Assembly: GCF_021462225.1 (NCBI RefSeq)
Contig: NC_061816.1
Span: 7,651,390 to 7,715,389 of the forward strand
Origin: Girardinichthys multiradiatus
Taxonomy: Eukaryota > Chordata > Actinopteri > Cyprinodontiformes > Goodeidae
Direction of reading: 5' to 3'
DNA length: 64,000 nt
The notes under the pieces are model-generated. The model ran no database searches. It was given only the letters and a program-made list of their open reading frames with translations, and was not told the origin of the DNA. Positions 49,722 through 62,529 of this stretch are shown piece by piece. Every line of letters starts with the position of its first letter. Positions within the stretch are counted from its first letter, which is position 1. A program made the translations under genes and the position numbers.

Positions 49722-52200
49722 AGGACAAAGGAAAACAAAGAAATGATTCTTGTTTCTCTTTGCTACAGTGCCATTTAGTGGACAAGATTTGGCTGTAATC
49801 ATAAACAAGATGAGGTCAGATTAGAAAGAGCTTTTCATCTTCTGCTAGGAAGAATAGAATGAGGCATGATTGAAGGAAAGACAGACTGATGAATGGGTTT
49901 AAAAGAATTTCCACATTCTCTTTTCTTTTCCATATTTATCCTGACTGAATTAGATTTAAAATTCAAACACTCCATACTGTGTGGGAACCGTGGTGCTTAA
50001 AGTGGGGGCATTTTTAGCCTCAGGTGTTTGGAGTTTGGCTGAATTCTGGAAGAATAGCTGAAGATAATCCTCTCTACTTCTGGTGAAATCCTTTCAAAAA
50101 CATCTCTACAACTCTATCACCCTGAACATTTTGGGCAACGTTATTAGTGTCCTGTGTAAGCAGACTCTGACCAATTGGCTAAACATTACATTAGCACGAA
50201 AAATGCAAGTTTAAATACTTGGAATTTATTAGCCAGCAATTATTGCACTCCAGACTGTCCTTTGCGATATAAATATTGCACACGTTGATACTGTGATGAC
50301 GATATATTTACGATATTGTGTGAAGTTAATAAAACAGAACAGCTGTGCAGAATTACTCCCCTGCAGCATTTAAGTACATCTGCTGCAGAAACGTTATCAT
50401 TCCCGATGTGGAAAGCTTTCCAACATACTGAAACTCTGGCAGATAAAGTTGACGTATCTCTACTTTCCTGATTATAATAACTGTAAACAATTAACAAACG
50501 CCTGGATTTGTTCTCTGTAGGAACACTTGGAACAATGCTAAAACATCCGCACATTAAATTAAACTGTTTCCACAACAAACTCCAAGTTATACAATAAAAA
50601 ATAAACATGCATCCTCTGGTCAGCACCTTGTAAATTGTTCCATCTTTGCTGCATGTGTAAAACTAACAGCACCACTTCCTGTCTTGGTGTACTCTGTGTT
50701 CATTCCACAGCCTTATCTATTCAGCACTCGTCCTGTCTTCAAAATAACTCCTCGTCCTCCCCGGGAGAGCGTCTCACCGCCCTCTTCTCAAGGCAATACA
50801 GCCATTCGATAAGACAAACTCAGCGAGCATGCAGACATAACATGCACTCTGCGTCCAAAACCCAGTTACTGTACCGTTTTGTGTAAATAGAGGAGGAAAG
50901 GTGTGGTGCATTCTGGATTATTCTATTATAGACTGTTTAATGCAAATGGAGGTAAAAAAAAAAGAATATTCAACAGAAAATTTTAATTTTGGACAAAGCT
51001 CTCATTGATGCACCGAGGGCCAATGGTGCCACAATCCAAAACATTTTTATTCATTAATTACAGATACATCACTTCAATAATATTTTACAAAAATATATTG
51101 AATTTATATAAATAATTGTAGCTATTTTTATTAGAATGTCTCTATAATATATATTCATTAAATAATTAAATAAAGACATCTGAAAATAATTGGTAAAAAT
51201 TGACATTTATTGTACTTTAAACTCATACAGGAAAAGGTTATATTAAATAATAATGGTTTCTATGCTATAGTCCAGCATATAATAATTTTACCTGCCACTG
51301 TGGATAATCTAGTAGATTCCTAGATATGATTGGTTAACCTACGTATCTTTTGACCACTTACTAGGCAAATAAATACATAAACAAAATAACCTAATGTTGA
51401 CATAAACCTATCATGAGTGGAAAATTTTAAATATCACAGTTTCTTAAATATATGCATTAATAAAAATATTTATATTACTTACAAAGCAGATTAGAATTAG
51501 TTTACTGCATAATTGTTTTCACTGTGCACTGTAGCAGAGAAACTATTAAATGTATCTTTAAATTATTGTTTAGGATTTAAGCACCTGTTGCTTTAAATTC
51601 CTAATTAATACTTTTCACACTTAGTGTATTTATTTATTTCCAGTTTTATTTGAATGATCACATTTAAATATTGACTCAATTATTTTTTTTATTGTGGTAC
51701 TGTTTAAACGTGCAGGAGGTTGAATACATGCTAAACAAATAGTTTCACATTAGGTAACTGGAAAAATAAATACGCATTATTGCATTGGTACATTTTCCTA
51801 AATACTGGATGTAGATATTTTTAATGTCAGTTTAAATGTGTTGTATATTCAATAATACTTGCATCGCTTCACAAAACATTAACTTTTAATGAAGAGATCT
51901 TAAGCCATCTTCTCCAAAATACACAGATAAAAAAAATGAACACACTACAATTACATCATCTGATGTGTGATGCTGCTTACCAAAGACATTTAAGGCCATT
52001 CTGATCAATAGATATGATGAACAATTGATCAGTAGTTCCCAGTTTCGTCCAAATTCGGACCCCGGTAACTCTGATCTTGGCAGAAAGGAGACACAATGTC
52101 AAGAAAGTGGAGAAACTGAGTGTCACTGGGTGCGATGAAGACGACTTGATAGCAGTGTAAAGAGCTCAGTAACGGTAAAACAATAAGTGGTGAGACTATG
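49722..52200. other. AT-rich stretch, probably first chn1 intron
   Basis: No convincing exon, RNA gene or element. I looked on the minus strand for the missing alpha2 start exon (ATGGC..CT.AC.CT.TT.G before a GT) and did not find it. Confidence 0.45.
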
Positions 52201-52376
52201 GCAGGGGAGAGCTAACGTTAGCCGATTCCCGTAACGCTTCCTCAGCTGGCATAAGGAAGCGAGGACGAAACGGAGCGAAATGTTTCCTACTTCTTAAAGA
52301 AAAACAGCGACACTGCGCAACCAAAAATTAACAGGTTAAACACCAGTTCGGGGAAATGTGGCGGCAAGCTAAAGAT

Positions 52377-52440
52377 ACTCACATTTATATCTCATTCTGC
52401 ACTAACGTCGCCATCTTGCCAGGTCACGTGAGCAGTCTCG
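52377..52440 (-). promoter_or_regulatory. Promoter-like first exon on minus strand
   Basis: Minus-strand order: an E-box CACGTGA (complement at about 52425), then GCAAGATGGCGAC (YY1-like, with an ATG), then a strong donor AAAT/gtgagt whose GT is at 52382. From the ATG only nine codons are open. It lies 2.7 kb upstream of the first chn1 exon seen, so it may be the 5' non-coding exon of alpha2. It could also belong to another gene. Confidence 0.4.
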
Positions 52441-52603
52441 CCTTCTCTTGGGAGGTAACTATGGCAACAGACCGTTACTCCCGCCTCAAGGTCTGTTTGA
52501 CCTGGATACCTTGGTGTATTTGCACTGTTTTGTCTTCATAATGAAAAATGAGCTCTGGTGGGCGGGGACATTCTTACAACAAAGAGTGTGAGCTCCGCAA
52601 CGT

Positions 52604-52677
52604 GGCCGGTTAGCTCAGTTGGTTAGAGCGTGGTGCTAATAACGCCAAGGTCGCGGGTTCGATCCCCGTACGGGCCA
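52604..52677 (+). tRNA. tRNA-Ile (AAT)
   Basis: 74 nt: acceptor GGCCGGT with ACGGGCC, D arm TAGCTCAGTTGGTTAGAGC, anticodon AAT at 52638-52640, T arm CGCGGGTTCGATCCCCGTA. A TTTT run lies within 8 nt downstream. Intact, standing alone next to a promoter-like region. Confidence 0.94.
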
Positions 52678-52914
52678 ATTCGTTTTGACTTTTACCATGG
52701 AAACTTTTCTGTCGTAAACAAGCAAAGATTGCTCCGAGTCAATTCGTGCCCCTGACTTGGATCTATCCATTTTGATCCCTTCACACCAATGTTCCCAGAC
52801 CAAATTTATTTCTCTGGTTAGTTAAGTAGTAGTTAAGTATTTTGAACAATGATTGAGATAAACAATTATAAAATGCTTTCCTTTGTAAAATCTTATGGTT
52901 AAATGGGCACCATT

Positions 52915-55658
52915 TAGGTGCAAAGAGGATTGGGTGGCGGACGAAGGTGGAGACCTCAGCGGCCCGATCCCCGGATGCTTAGGCTGGCTCTAGGGACGTG
53001 GAATGTCACCTCGCTGGGGGGGAAGGAGCCTGAGCTTGTGTGGGAGGTCGAGAGATATCGAATAGAAATAGTCGGGCTCACCTCCACGCACAGCGTGGGC
53101 TCTAGAACCCATCTCCTTGAGAGGGGTTGGACTCTCTTCTACGCTGGAGTGGCACACGGGGAAAGGCGGCGGGCTGGTGTGGCTTTGCTTGTTGCCCCCC
53201 AGCTCAGCCGTATCGTTTTGGGGTTTACCCCAGTGGATGAGAGGGTCGCATCCCTGCGTCTTTGGGTTGGGGATAGGTCTCTTGACTGTCGTTTCGGCCT
53301 ACGGGCCGAGCAGTAGTGTGGAGTATCCGGCCTTCTTGGTGTCCCTGTCGGGGGTGCTGGATAGTGTCCCTCCCGGGGACTCCATTATTCTGCTGGGGGA
53401 CTTCAACGCCCACGTGGGGAACGACAGTGACACCTGGAGAGGCGTGATCGGGAGGAATGGCCTCCCCGATCTGAATCCGAGTGGTGTTTTGTTATTGGAC
53501 TTCTGTGCTAGTCACGGATTGTCCATAATGAACACCATGTTCAAACATAAGGGTGTCCATCAGTCCACTTGGCACCAGGACACCCTAGGCAGGAGGTCAA
53601 TGATCGACTTTGTTGTCGTATCATCAGACCTTCGGCCGCAGGTTTTGTACTCTCGGGTGTAGAGAGGGGCTGAGATGTCCACTGATCATCACCTGGTGGT
53701 GAGTTGGATCCGCTGGAGGAGGAGAAAGCCGGACAGACTTGGCAAGCCCAAGTGCATACTGAGGGTCTGCTGGGAACGCCTGGCGGAGCCCTCGGCCAGG
53801 GATGTATTCAACTCCCACCTCCGGGAGAGCTTTGACCAGATTCCGGTGGATGTTGGAGACATAGAGTCACAGTGGACCATGTTCTCCGCATTTATTGTCG
53901 ATGCTGCTGCCCGTAGCTGTGGCCGCAAGCTCTGCAGTGCCTGTTGCGGCGGCAATCCCAGAACCCGGTGGGGGACACCGGTAGTAAGGGATGCTGTCAA
54001 GCTGAAGAAGGAGTCCTATCGGCTGTGGTTGGCTTGTGGGACTCCTGAGGCGGCTGACGGGTACCGTAAGGCCAAGCCTGCTATGGCCTGGGCTGTGGCA
54101 GAGGCAAAAACTCGGGCCTGGGAGGAGTTCGGTGAGGACATGGAGAAGGACTACCAGTTGGCCTCAAAGCGATTCTGGCAAACCGTCTGGCGCCTCAGGA
54201 GGGGGAAGCAGTGCTTCGCCAACACTGTTTATAGTGGGGGTGGGAGGCTGCTGACCTCGACTGTGGACATTATCGGGCGGTGGAAGGAGTACTTCGAGGA
54301 TCTCCTCAATCCTGCCATCACGCATTCCCTGGTGGAAACAGAGGCTGAGGACTCGGGGTTGGACTCTTTCATCACCCAGGCTGAAGTCACCGAGGTGGTT
54401 AAAAAGCTCCGCGGTGGCAAGGCTTCGGGGTGGATGAGATCCGCCCTGAGTACCTCAAATCTCTGGATGTTGTGGGGCTGTCATGGTTTACACGCCTCTT
54501 CAACATTGACTGGCGGTCGGGGACAGTGCCTCTGGACTGGCAGACTGGGGTGGTGGTCCCCCTTCATAAGAAGGGTGGGTTCCAACTCCAGGGGGATCCC
54601 ACTCCTCAGCCTCCCTGTTAAGGCCTACGCCAGGGTATTGGAGAGGAGAGTCTGGCCGATAGTCGAACCTCGGCTTCAGGAGGAGCAGTGTGGTTTTCGT
54701 CCCGGCCGTGGAACACTGGACCAGCTCTATACCCTCTACAGGGTGCTCGAGGGTTCATGGGAGTTTGCCCAACCGGTTCACATGTGTTTTGTGGACCTGG
54801 AGAAAGCATTCGACTGTGTCCCTCGTGATGCCTCGTGATGCTCCAGGAGTATGGAATCAGGGGCCCTTTATTAGGGGCCATCTGGTCCCTGTACGAGCAG
54901 AGCAGGAGTTTGGTCCGCATTGCCGGACCTGTTCCCGGTTCATGTTGGACTCCGGCAGGGCTGCCTTTTGTCACCGGTCCTGTTCATAACTTTTATGGAC
55001 AGGATTTCTAGACGCAGCCAAGGGCCGGAGGGGGTCTGGTTTGGGGACCAGTGGATTTCAGCTCTTCTTTTTGCAGATGACGTGGTCCTGCTGGCCCCCT
55101 CTAGCCAAGACCTACAACATGCGTTGTGGCGGTTCGCAGAGTGTGAAGCGGGTGGGATGAAGATCAGCTCCTCCAAGTCAGGGGCCATGGTTCTCGACTG
55201 GAAAAGGGTGGCTTGTCCTCTTCAGGTTGGAGGGGAGTTCCTGCCTCAAGTGGAGGAGTTCAAGTATCTCGGGGTCTTGTTCACGAGTGAGGAAAGAATG
55301 GAGCGGGAAATTGACAGACGGATCGGTGCGGCTGCCACAGTAATGGGGGCGCTGTGCCAGTCCTTTGTGGTGAAGAGAGAGCTGAGCTGAAAAGCGAAGC
55401 TCTCGATTTACCGGTCGGTCTAAGTTCCTACCCTCACCTATGGCCATGAACTTTGGGTCATGACCGAAAGAACGAGATTCCGGATACAAGCGGCTGAAAT
55501 TAGCTTCCTCCTTAGGGAGGCCAGGCACTCCCGTAGAGATACGGTGAGGTGCTCGGCCATCCGGGAGGAGCTCGGAGTAGAGCTGCTGCTCCTCCACATC
55601 GAGAGGAGCTAGTTGTGGTGGCTCGGGATCTATACCGGATACCTCCTGGATGCCTTCA
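52915..55658 (+). mobile_element. APE-type LINE, decayed and 3' truncated
   Basis: One non-LTR element. The endonuclease begins GTWNVTSLGGKEPE (about 53000), then [12 protein letters not shown] and [14 protein letters not shown], then [13 protein letters not shown]. The reverse transcriptase has EEQCGFRPGRGTLDQ, VDLEKAFD, GLRQGCLLSPVLF and FADDVVLL (about 55072), followed by ECEAGGMKISSSKS and EFKYLGVLF. Breaks: a frame change near 53310, a TAG at 53660, opposite frame changes near 54425 and 54595, a 10-bp duplication (gatgcctcgt) near 54830, a stop at 55388. It ends abruptly after atacctcctggatgcctt and lacks the 3' terminus seen in the copy at 21.07 kb. The clade was not determined. Confidence 0.9.
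53675..54838 (+). pseudogene. LINE ORF part: endonuclease end to reverse transcriptase start
   Basis: The longest open stretch of the element (387 codons). It starts in the endonuclease S/T-D-H motif, passes the connector ([41 protein letters not shown]), and reaches RT motifs RPGRGTLDQ and LEKAFD. Between 54425 and 54595 the correct coding is in another frame (DEIRPEYLKSLDV, VPLDWQTGVVVPL), so the product would be scrambled there. Confidence 0.8.
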
Positions 55659-55659
55659 G

Positions 55660-57520
55660 TCAGCCTTTTTGTGGTAGTTCAGAGTGGCAATCTTTAATAG
55701 CTTAGTTCAGTGTTCAGCGTTCAGTGTTCAGCAGATGAATTTTACTTACCTGACTTGTATTTTTAGTATTTGTATCCAACTGGTGGAAACCAGACCTAAA
55801 GAGTTCAGTCGTTGTTGTTTTTCTCTGCAATTTTCATCCTGGTCCTGTTGTCCCATCATTTACTGCAGCATCACTGACTCCAATGACTCCACTGGTGGTT
55901 TAGCGGGGCACAAACAGACATGTGAATACATTTATCCACATTTGTTTGGCGGTTTGAAATCTGTTCTAGGCCACACAGAAGCACGACCTACTGACCTGAC
56001 CGGTCCCCTAACACAGCAGTGCCACCACCACAAGGTTTTCATATATATTCTCTCTTTTTCTGATAAGTAAATGAATGCAATTTTAAAAAATCTGAATATT
56101 GGTAAAGTTTCTAATTCATTTTCAATGATACTACAGTAATCTATGGGAATATGCAGACTTATAGTAACAAAATAATTTAAAGTTATGATGTTATGTTTTT
56201 CATTGTTGTTGTCACTTGTTTTGCACCAATGTTTTTACAGACTAGTAAAAATAAATTTATCTGAGACTAGTATAATCTTGGTAACACTATATTACATTAT
56301 GTACCTTATGTTGAAGTATGTAACTAAATTGGTTTAATGGCCAGCTGAAGTGGGCAGAAGAACAAAGAGTCCTTGTCAGAGAAAGTTGAAAGTTAAAAGA
56401 TGTGTAATTTTTCTTTTTTTGCTTTTCATTAATGTCTGTGAGGAGTACAAGAAAACTAATTCATATAAATTACAGTAAGAAGCTAACAAAAAAAGGAGCA
56501 TAACAAAACAGTCCCCCAGATTCAACTAAATTTACCACAGCTAAATTTAACGTTTTTGATGTGGTTGAAGAACTAAAATTGTTTTGCTCTGAATGGATGA
56601 ATTTGTTGAGTTTGTGTGGCATCTAACACTGTAATCACCATTGCATTCAGGAATTTACAAAAACTAGAACAAGATGTAAAATACACAAGTGTGGTGCCTT
56701 TTTTGCAAAGACTTGTCTTACTTGGCTTTACTGTCTCTGACTGTATATGTTATGATCTTAGTGGGTTATTTTGTGTGAGTTTTTTTGTGTGGGGTCTGAG
56801 TTCTCTGATGAGTGACTGCAGGCTTCTGACAGCAGACCTGTTGTCAATCATCTAATCCTGGCTGCCGGAGATTTCAGAAGCTGTTTGCCAACCAATCTTT
56901 GCCTGATGGCCAACCCTGCTGGTAGACTCAAGCCTCTGATTCCTTGTGAAACCTGCTGCTCCTTGATAGTGTTTGTGTTTTTTTTTTATGTTTTTGCCTG
57001 TTTCTCCATCTGCTGCTTTCTTCTTCCTTTCCCAGAGGCAGATGAACCTTATTGCCTGAAGTCATCTGTTATTGTTGTAAGTAAATCTTTAAACTGCTTC
57101 TTTGAGTCCTGTTTGATTCTGCATGTGGGTCAAAAAACTCCCTAGCATTATTACAGCATAGCCTCTATGTGAAGTTGTTCTGCATATCATTACCAACTAG
57201 GAAATGCTATGGTGGATTAACAAGGACATGCCAATAAAAGGTACAGCTTTATTTATTTATTTATTGTATAGATATATGTATAGAGAATGTACAACCAGTT
57301 AAATTTTACATTTAGTGTACAATAGTACATTCTATTTTCATTGAAAAAACAAGCTACAAAAATAAAAATGTATAACTTAGCTATGGTCATACTGTCAAAT
57401 CGGCTTTAATGTAATTCTCAAACAAATAACAAGTCTAAAAATTCAAGCGTTTATGGGAGGCCCCTGATAGTTTGGGGCCCTAAGCAACAGTCAATGCACG
57501 CCTTTTCCTAGAATTAGTGT
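55660..57520. other. Intergenic stretch with retroelement-like tail
   Basis: No gene is seen. 56880-57130 (tgcctgatggccaaccctgc, gccttctcc-type pyrimidine tract, tctgcatgtgggtc) has the look of a worn LTR or retroelement end, similar in style to 4.9-5.2 kb, but no partner LTR is present. Confidence 0.3.
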
Positions 57521-57521
57521 G

Positions 57522-57785
57522 GACTCTACCGCTTCTTCCATAGTGGGTCGCGGGGGAGCTGGTGTCTATCTCCAGCAGTCTATGGGCGAGAGGCGGGGTA
57601 CACCCTGGACAGGACGCCAGTCCATTGCAGGGCAACACACAAACAACCATTCACACACTCATTCATACACCTGAGGGCAATTTAGAGTGACCAATTAACC
57701 TAACAGGCATGTTTTTGTTCTGTGGGAGGAAGCTGGAGTACCCGGTGAGAACCCACGCATGCACGGGTTCTCACTGCCCCACATG
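57522..57785. repeat. Dispersed fish repeat (LINE/SINE tail-like)
   Basis: Contains wording I recognise as very common in fish genomes: gaggcggggtacaccctgga, caggacgccagtccattgc, tgaccaattaacctaacagg and gagtacccggtgagaaccc. Its conserved wording suggests a recent copy. The class is not certain. Confidence 0.7.
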
Positions 57786-58179
57786 GTCCCCATACCAACC
57801 ATACAAACAAACAAAGTGACAGATTACTTTTATTTGAGTGCTAAAGGTACCCCCTGGGGTCTGGGAGACCCATATTCCTCTGAGAAAGACTTGAAAAGTG
57901 CTGAATTTCTATGTCCAATCTGACTGAGCTTGAGCTTCTTTTGCAAATCCAATGAAAAAAAAAAACAACAAATACAATATCCAGATATGCAAGGCAAGTA
58001 CAACCACGGCAGCGTAACATGGTTTTACAAATTACTGACTAATACAAATGCATGCCACACTTTTCAGATTTTATTTCATTAAAAAAAAAAATGTAAACCA
58101 TGCATTGCTTTCCTTCCAGTTCACGGTTATACTTTACTGGGTGTTGCATATAAAATGCCAATAAAACAAATAAAAAGTA

Positions 58180-59596
58180 CAGGTCCTTCTCAAAATATTA
58201 GCATATTGTGATAAAGTTCATTATTTTCCATAATGTAATGATGAAAATGTAACATTCATATATTTTAGATTCATTGCACACTAACTGAAATATTTCAGGT
58301 CTTTTATTGTCTTAATACGGATGATTTTGGCATACAGCTCATGAAAACCCAAAATTCCTATCTCACAAAATTAGCATATTTCATCCGACCAATAAAAGAA
58401 AAGTGTTTTTAATACAAAAAACGTCAACCTTCAAATAATCATGTACAGTTATGCTCTCTATACTTGGTCGGGAATCCTTTGGCAGAAATGACTGCTTCAA
58501 TACGTTGTGGCATGGAGGCAATCAGCCTGTGGCACTGCTGAGGTCTTATGGAGGCCCAGGATGCTTCGATAGCGGCCTTTAGCTCATCCAGAGTGTTGGG
58601 TCTTGAAGCATGAAGTGCTCCAAAATCTCCTGATAGCTAGCTGCATTGACCCTGCCCTTGATAAAACACAGTGGACCAACACCAGCAGCTGACACGGCAC
58701 CCCAGACCATCACTGACTGTGGGTACTTGACACTGGACTTCTGGCATTTTGGCATTTCCTTCTCCCCAGTCTTCTTCCAGACTCTGGCACCTTGATTTCT
58801 GAATGACATGCAGAATTTGCTTTCATCCGAAAAAAGTACTTTGGACCACTGAGCAACAGTCCAGTGCTGCTTCTCTGTAGCCCAGGTCAGGCGCTTCTGC
58901 CGCTGTTTCTGGTTCAAAAGTGGCTTGACCTGGGGAACGCGGCACCTGTAGCCCATTTCCTGCACACGCCTGTGCACGGTGGCTCTGGATGTTTCTACTC
59001 CAGACTCAGTCCACTGCTTCCGCAGGTCCCCCAAAGTCTGGAATCGGCCCTTCTCCACAATCTTCCTCAGGGTCCGGTCACCTATTCTCGTTGTGCAGCG
59101 TTTTCTGCCACACTTTTTCCTTCCCACAGACTTCCCACTGAGGTGCCTTGATACAGCACTCTGGGAACAGCCTATTCGTTCAGAAATGTCTTTCTGTGTC
59201 TTACCCTCTTGCTTGAGGGTGTCAATAGTGGCCTTCTGGACAGCAGTCAGGTCGGCAGTCTTACCCATGATTGGGGTTTTGAGTGATGAACCAGGCTGGG
59301 AGTTTTAAAGGCCTCAGGAATCTTTTGCAGGTGTTTAGAGTTAACTCGTTGATTCAGATGATTAGGTTCATAGCTCGTTTAGAGACCCTTTTAATGATAT
59401 GCTAATTTTGTGAGATAGGAATTTTGGGTTTTCATGAGCTGTATGCCAAAATCATCCGTATTAAGACAATAAAAGACCTGAAATATTTCAGTTAGTGTGC
59501 AATGAATCTAAAATATATGAATGTTAAATTTTCATCATGACATTATGGAAAATAATGAACTTTATCACAATATGCTAATTTTTTGAGAAGGACCTG
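58180..59596 (-). mobile_element. Tc1-like element with ~200-bp TIRs, internally deleted
   Basis: TIRs of about 200 bp: 58180-58381 and 59396-59596, starting caggtccttctcaaaatatt and differing by a few bases. TA duplications lie at 58178-58179 and 59597-59598. Total 1417 bp. The transposase gene is on the minus strand. High TIR identity suggests recent mobility. Confidence 0.93.
58579..59268 (-). pseudogene. Tc1-like transposase lacking the second catalytic Asp region
   Basis: 229 codons from MGKTADLTAVQKATID. An HTH (KDISERIGCSQSAVSRHL), a second HTH region (ATVHRRVQEMGYRC), then LFSDESKFC (first Asp) and SVMVWGAVSAAGVGPL. After SYQEILEHFMLQ the frame jumps to DPTLWMS and stops. The true C-terminal coding resumes in another frame (LKAAIEAS-like). 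The segment with the second Asp and the Glu (about 70 residues) is deleted, so it cannot catalyse transposition. Confidence 0.88.
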
Positions 59597-59599
59597 TAA

Positions 59600-60250
59600 G
59601 CCATAGAAAGGTGAATGGACGCTTTTGCTTTGGAGCCCTCTAGCGACACCAACCAGGAGGTGTCGCTGTTGCGCTGCCCCTTGTTGCACTCTCTCCGCGC
59701 CCGACACGCCGGGTTGCACCACCTCCACCACTTCCACCAGCTCCGCCAGCGTCAGCGCTGGAGGCGGTGTGCAGCTCTTTATTGTTCTGGTGGAAAGCTT
59801 GATCCGCGGCCGGCCGCATTGGTTTCGATGGCCGCCGCTCAGAAACTACGTCCCACCTGAGAGGGAGTGGTCCATCTGCGAGGCCATCACCGAGGTACCG
59901 GGCTGGATCGGGATTTCTCCGTGTACCGTGGAAAGGAATTAAAAGCAGCTCTTTTCTGGAGGGCAGTGTGTGGATCCTGGAGGAGGAAGACGCGGTAAGG
60001 AGGAAGGCATCCTGGATCATTGAGCGTGGTTCTCTGTAGCCACCCTGGTTCTACAGGGCGCTTTTTGATGGTGATTTTGAGTTCTTCTGCAACCCGGTTT
60101 GTGCGTTAATTTATTTTGTTTCATAGTAGTTTAAAAACGCTGTTTTTGCAGAGCAGCCTTGTTATTTTCCTAATCTGCTGAGCTTTAGGGGCTCCAGCTG
60201 AGCCTCTGTTACTGCAAGCTTAATAAAAGAAAACCATATCCTTCTACTGG
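59600..60250 (+). other. GC-rich unclassified block with polyadenylation-like end
   Basis: A sharp rise in G+C and CpG (ctccgcgcccgacacgccgg, cgcggccggccgc) at 59690-59830, directly after the Tc1 element, then attaaaagcagc, and at about 60220 'cttaataaaag'. It may be a solo LTR or a CpG-rich retroelement leader. No protein motif is recognisable, and no repeat partner is in the window. Confidence 0.3.
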
Positions 60251-60599
60251 GTGTTTTCTGTTTATCTACAGTTCTGATAACCCATTTAGTCCATCAAAAT
60301 CTGCCACAAATATATAGTCGTGTAAAAAAATTTGGACACCCCATAAAAGCCGTACACATTTGGACTTATCTAGTACCATTCTTAACAATACTGAAAATTC
60401 AGGTAGTATAAATAAACAATAAAAGCTTAAAACAATACATTTTCAATGTTTTTGTACATCTTAGGTAGAAAATAAAATTTTTGTTAAGCAATAAATAAGG
60501 ACATCTGCACATTTATTCCTACTTAAAATTGCAAAACGTACACATCAAATCAGGAGAACATGGTTAGAGCATCATTACTCAGCATGCTGATGGTGGTTT

Positions 60600-61200
60600 G
60601 CCCTTGGTAAACCTCAGATATTTAGTTTGGTGTTCATGGTGAGATTCAAAGATCTGAATAAGGCCTTCAGGAATAAGAATGTAGCATCTTATGAGTCTGG
60701 TAAGGGATTTAAAGATGTTAAAATTCATTCCACTGGACGGAAAATAGTCTACGAGTGGAGGACATTTGAAACAACTGCCGACATGTCCAGGTCAGGCCAT
60801 CCAAGCGAGTTCACCCTGAAAGCAGACCGCAAAATGCTAAAAGAGGTCTCCAAAAACCCTTAAATGTCATCATAGGACCTACAGCAGGCTCTTAGCACTG
60901 TTAATATGAAATTGCATGTCCATACAACCAGATAAAGGCCGCACAAGTTTAACTTTCATGGGAGGAAACCTTTGCTCTATAAGAAAACAATGAAGGTCAG
61001 ACTGAAGTTTGGCAGAGACAGCATAGACAGCCTGGGACGTCTGGGAATAATGATACCAGAACCGGGGATGTGTTTGGCATGAACCAAGTACAGAGCCTCT
61101 GTGAAGCACGAAGGTGGAAGTGTCATGGTTAGGGGATCCTTTTGCAGCATTAATAGTAGACATCAGTATGTTAAGATTTCTTGATTAGAAAAAACTAATA
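60600..61200 (+). mobile_element. Degenerate Tc1-like element
   Basis: 60627-60863 encodes an HTH-like part (VASYESGKGFKDVKIH, KIVYEWRTFETTADM, RSGHPSEFTLKADRK), typical of the second Tc1 DNA-binding helix region. 61080-61150 has 'gtgaagcacgaaggtggaag' and 'gtcatggttaggggatcc', the remains of the KHEGGSVMVWG motif. A TIR-like word lies near 60315 (gtgtaaaaaaatttggacac). Confidence 0.7.
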
Positions 61201-61209
61201 TTCAATGGG

Positions 61210-62500
61210 GTATCCTAGTGTTCTGACATAGTTATATCTTAAAAAGGTAAGATGACCTGAGGACATCCTGGTATTAGCTGCTGCATGTTTTTGTTTACAT
61301 AGAGGGCATTATTTGTTGTTTGTTTTTCGTTTTTCCTTTCTTTTCCTGCTAGCAGGAGCTTATCACAGTCAAACACCATGCACCATTAATCTGCAGCAGC
61401 ACAAACACAAACACAGGTTGCATTAATGTAACCCACTGACATCTTTGCTCTGGCCTAAAGGATTACTCTGCTAACCTACATTTTGTGGCTCACTCTCGGC
61501 CTACTGTACTCAGAGCTTCTTTACATGTGCCTCTCTCTGAGTTGGATCTGTTTCATTTCAACTTGACAAAGCAAGCCCTGTGCAAACTCCACCACCCACT
61601 ATCCTCCACCCTTTTTAAGTGTCACCACCAGCTTTCACTCACTAATCTACACACACACACCCCACCCATTTTTTGCACCCTTCTCCCCCCCCTCTCTCTC
61701 AGGTCAGAGCAAAGGGTCACTGAAGAGGTAACACTGACTTTTTTTGCACATGGTTGGTGGAGCATGTGGCTGTAACATGGCCTGCTCAATTACTTTACAT
61801 CCCCTCTATCTGTTTTATAATCAATATCTTGCAGTGCAATTGGTGTCGGTGTCTTGAGGCTCTCCATAGGGCTGTAAAGCAGCTAAATTACCCTTTCAGT
61901 GAGGAGAGGAGGGTGTCAGCTTGATAAAACGTTGAGTTGGGCACAGTCATTGGTCTGTCAGGCACACGGGTGTGGCCTGTGGGTTGTATTGTGGCCTTGA
62001 TCTCGCCGCTGTCGGTCTTTGTCAGCCTTTGTCAGCTTGTAGCTCATTTAAGCAATGGAGTCATGTGAGATAGTCAGCAATGAAACCTCTTCTAGGTTTT
62101 CTATTGTAAGATAAGGACACATGGAAGCTCTGTTTGACAATTAACTGTAGTTTGTTCTCTTATCTATAGATCCAAAATACAACTATAAATGTAGAAATAA
62201 AACTAAATCTGTAAAAAAGGAAATCCCCTCATGTTTCAAAAAATGCCTCATATTAAAAATAAAACGCTTAAATATCACAGTTGGTGAATTTCTGCTGTTA
62301 AGTAGCCAAAACATACCAAAACAATGCAGAGAAAATGACATTATAGAAAACAAAACTTAAAAAAAATGATTGCACTTGAGGAAAATATGGGAAAAGCAAA
62401 GTACTTACTCCCAATATTAAAATTGTATTTTATAATATTTTGTAAATTTGGTGCCAGCTGATCATCTTCTGACCAGTGGAGCCTCAAATTTTAAGCTTAA
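61210..62500. other. No gene seen
   Basis: Mixed sequence with a short CA/CCCC-rich stretch near 61650-61700 and AT-rich DNA after 62100. No recognisable coding, RNA or mobile element signal. Confidence 0.5.
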
Positions 62501-62529
62501 TTAATTTAATATAAAATGTTGTGGGACAT

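Noticed and set aside
56616..57145. Two plus-strand frames of about 80 codons
   Set aside because: Low-complexity, Phe/Cys/Leu-rich, in pyrimidine tracts, without splice sites or motifs.
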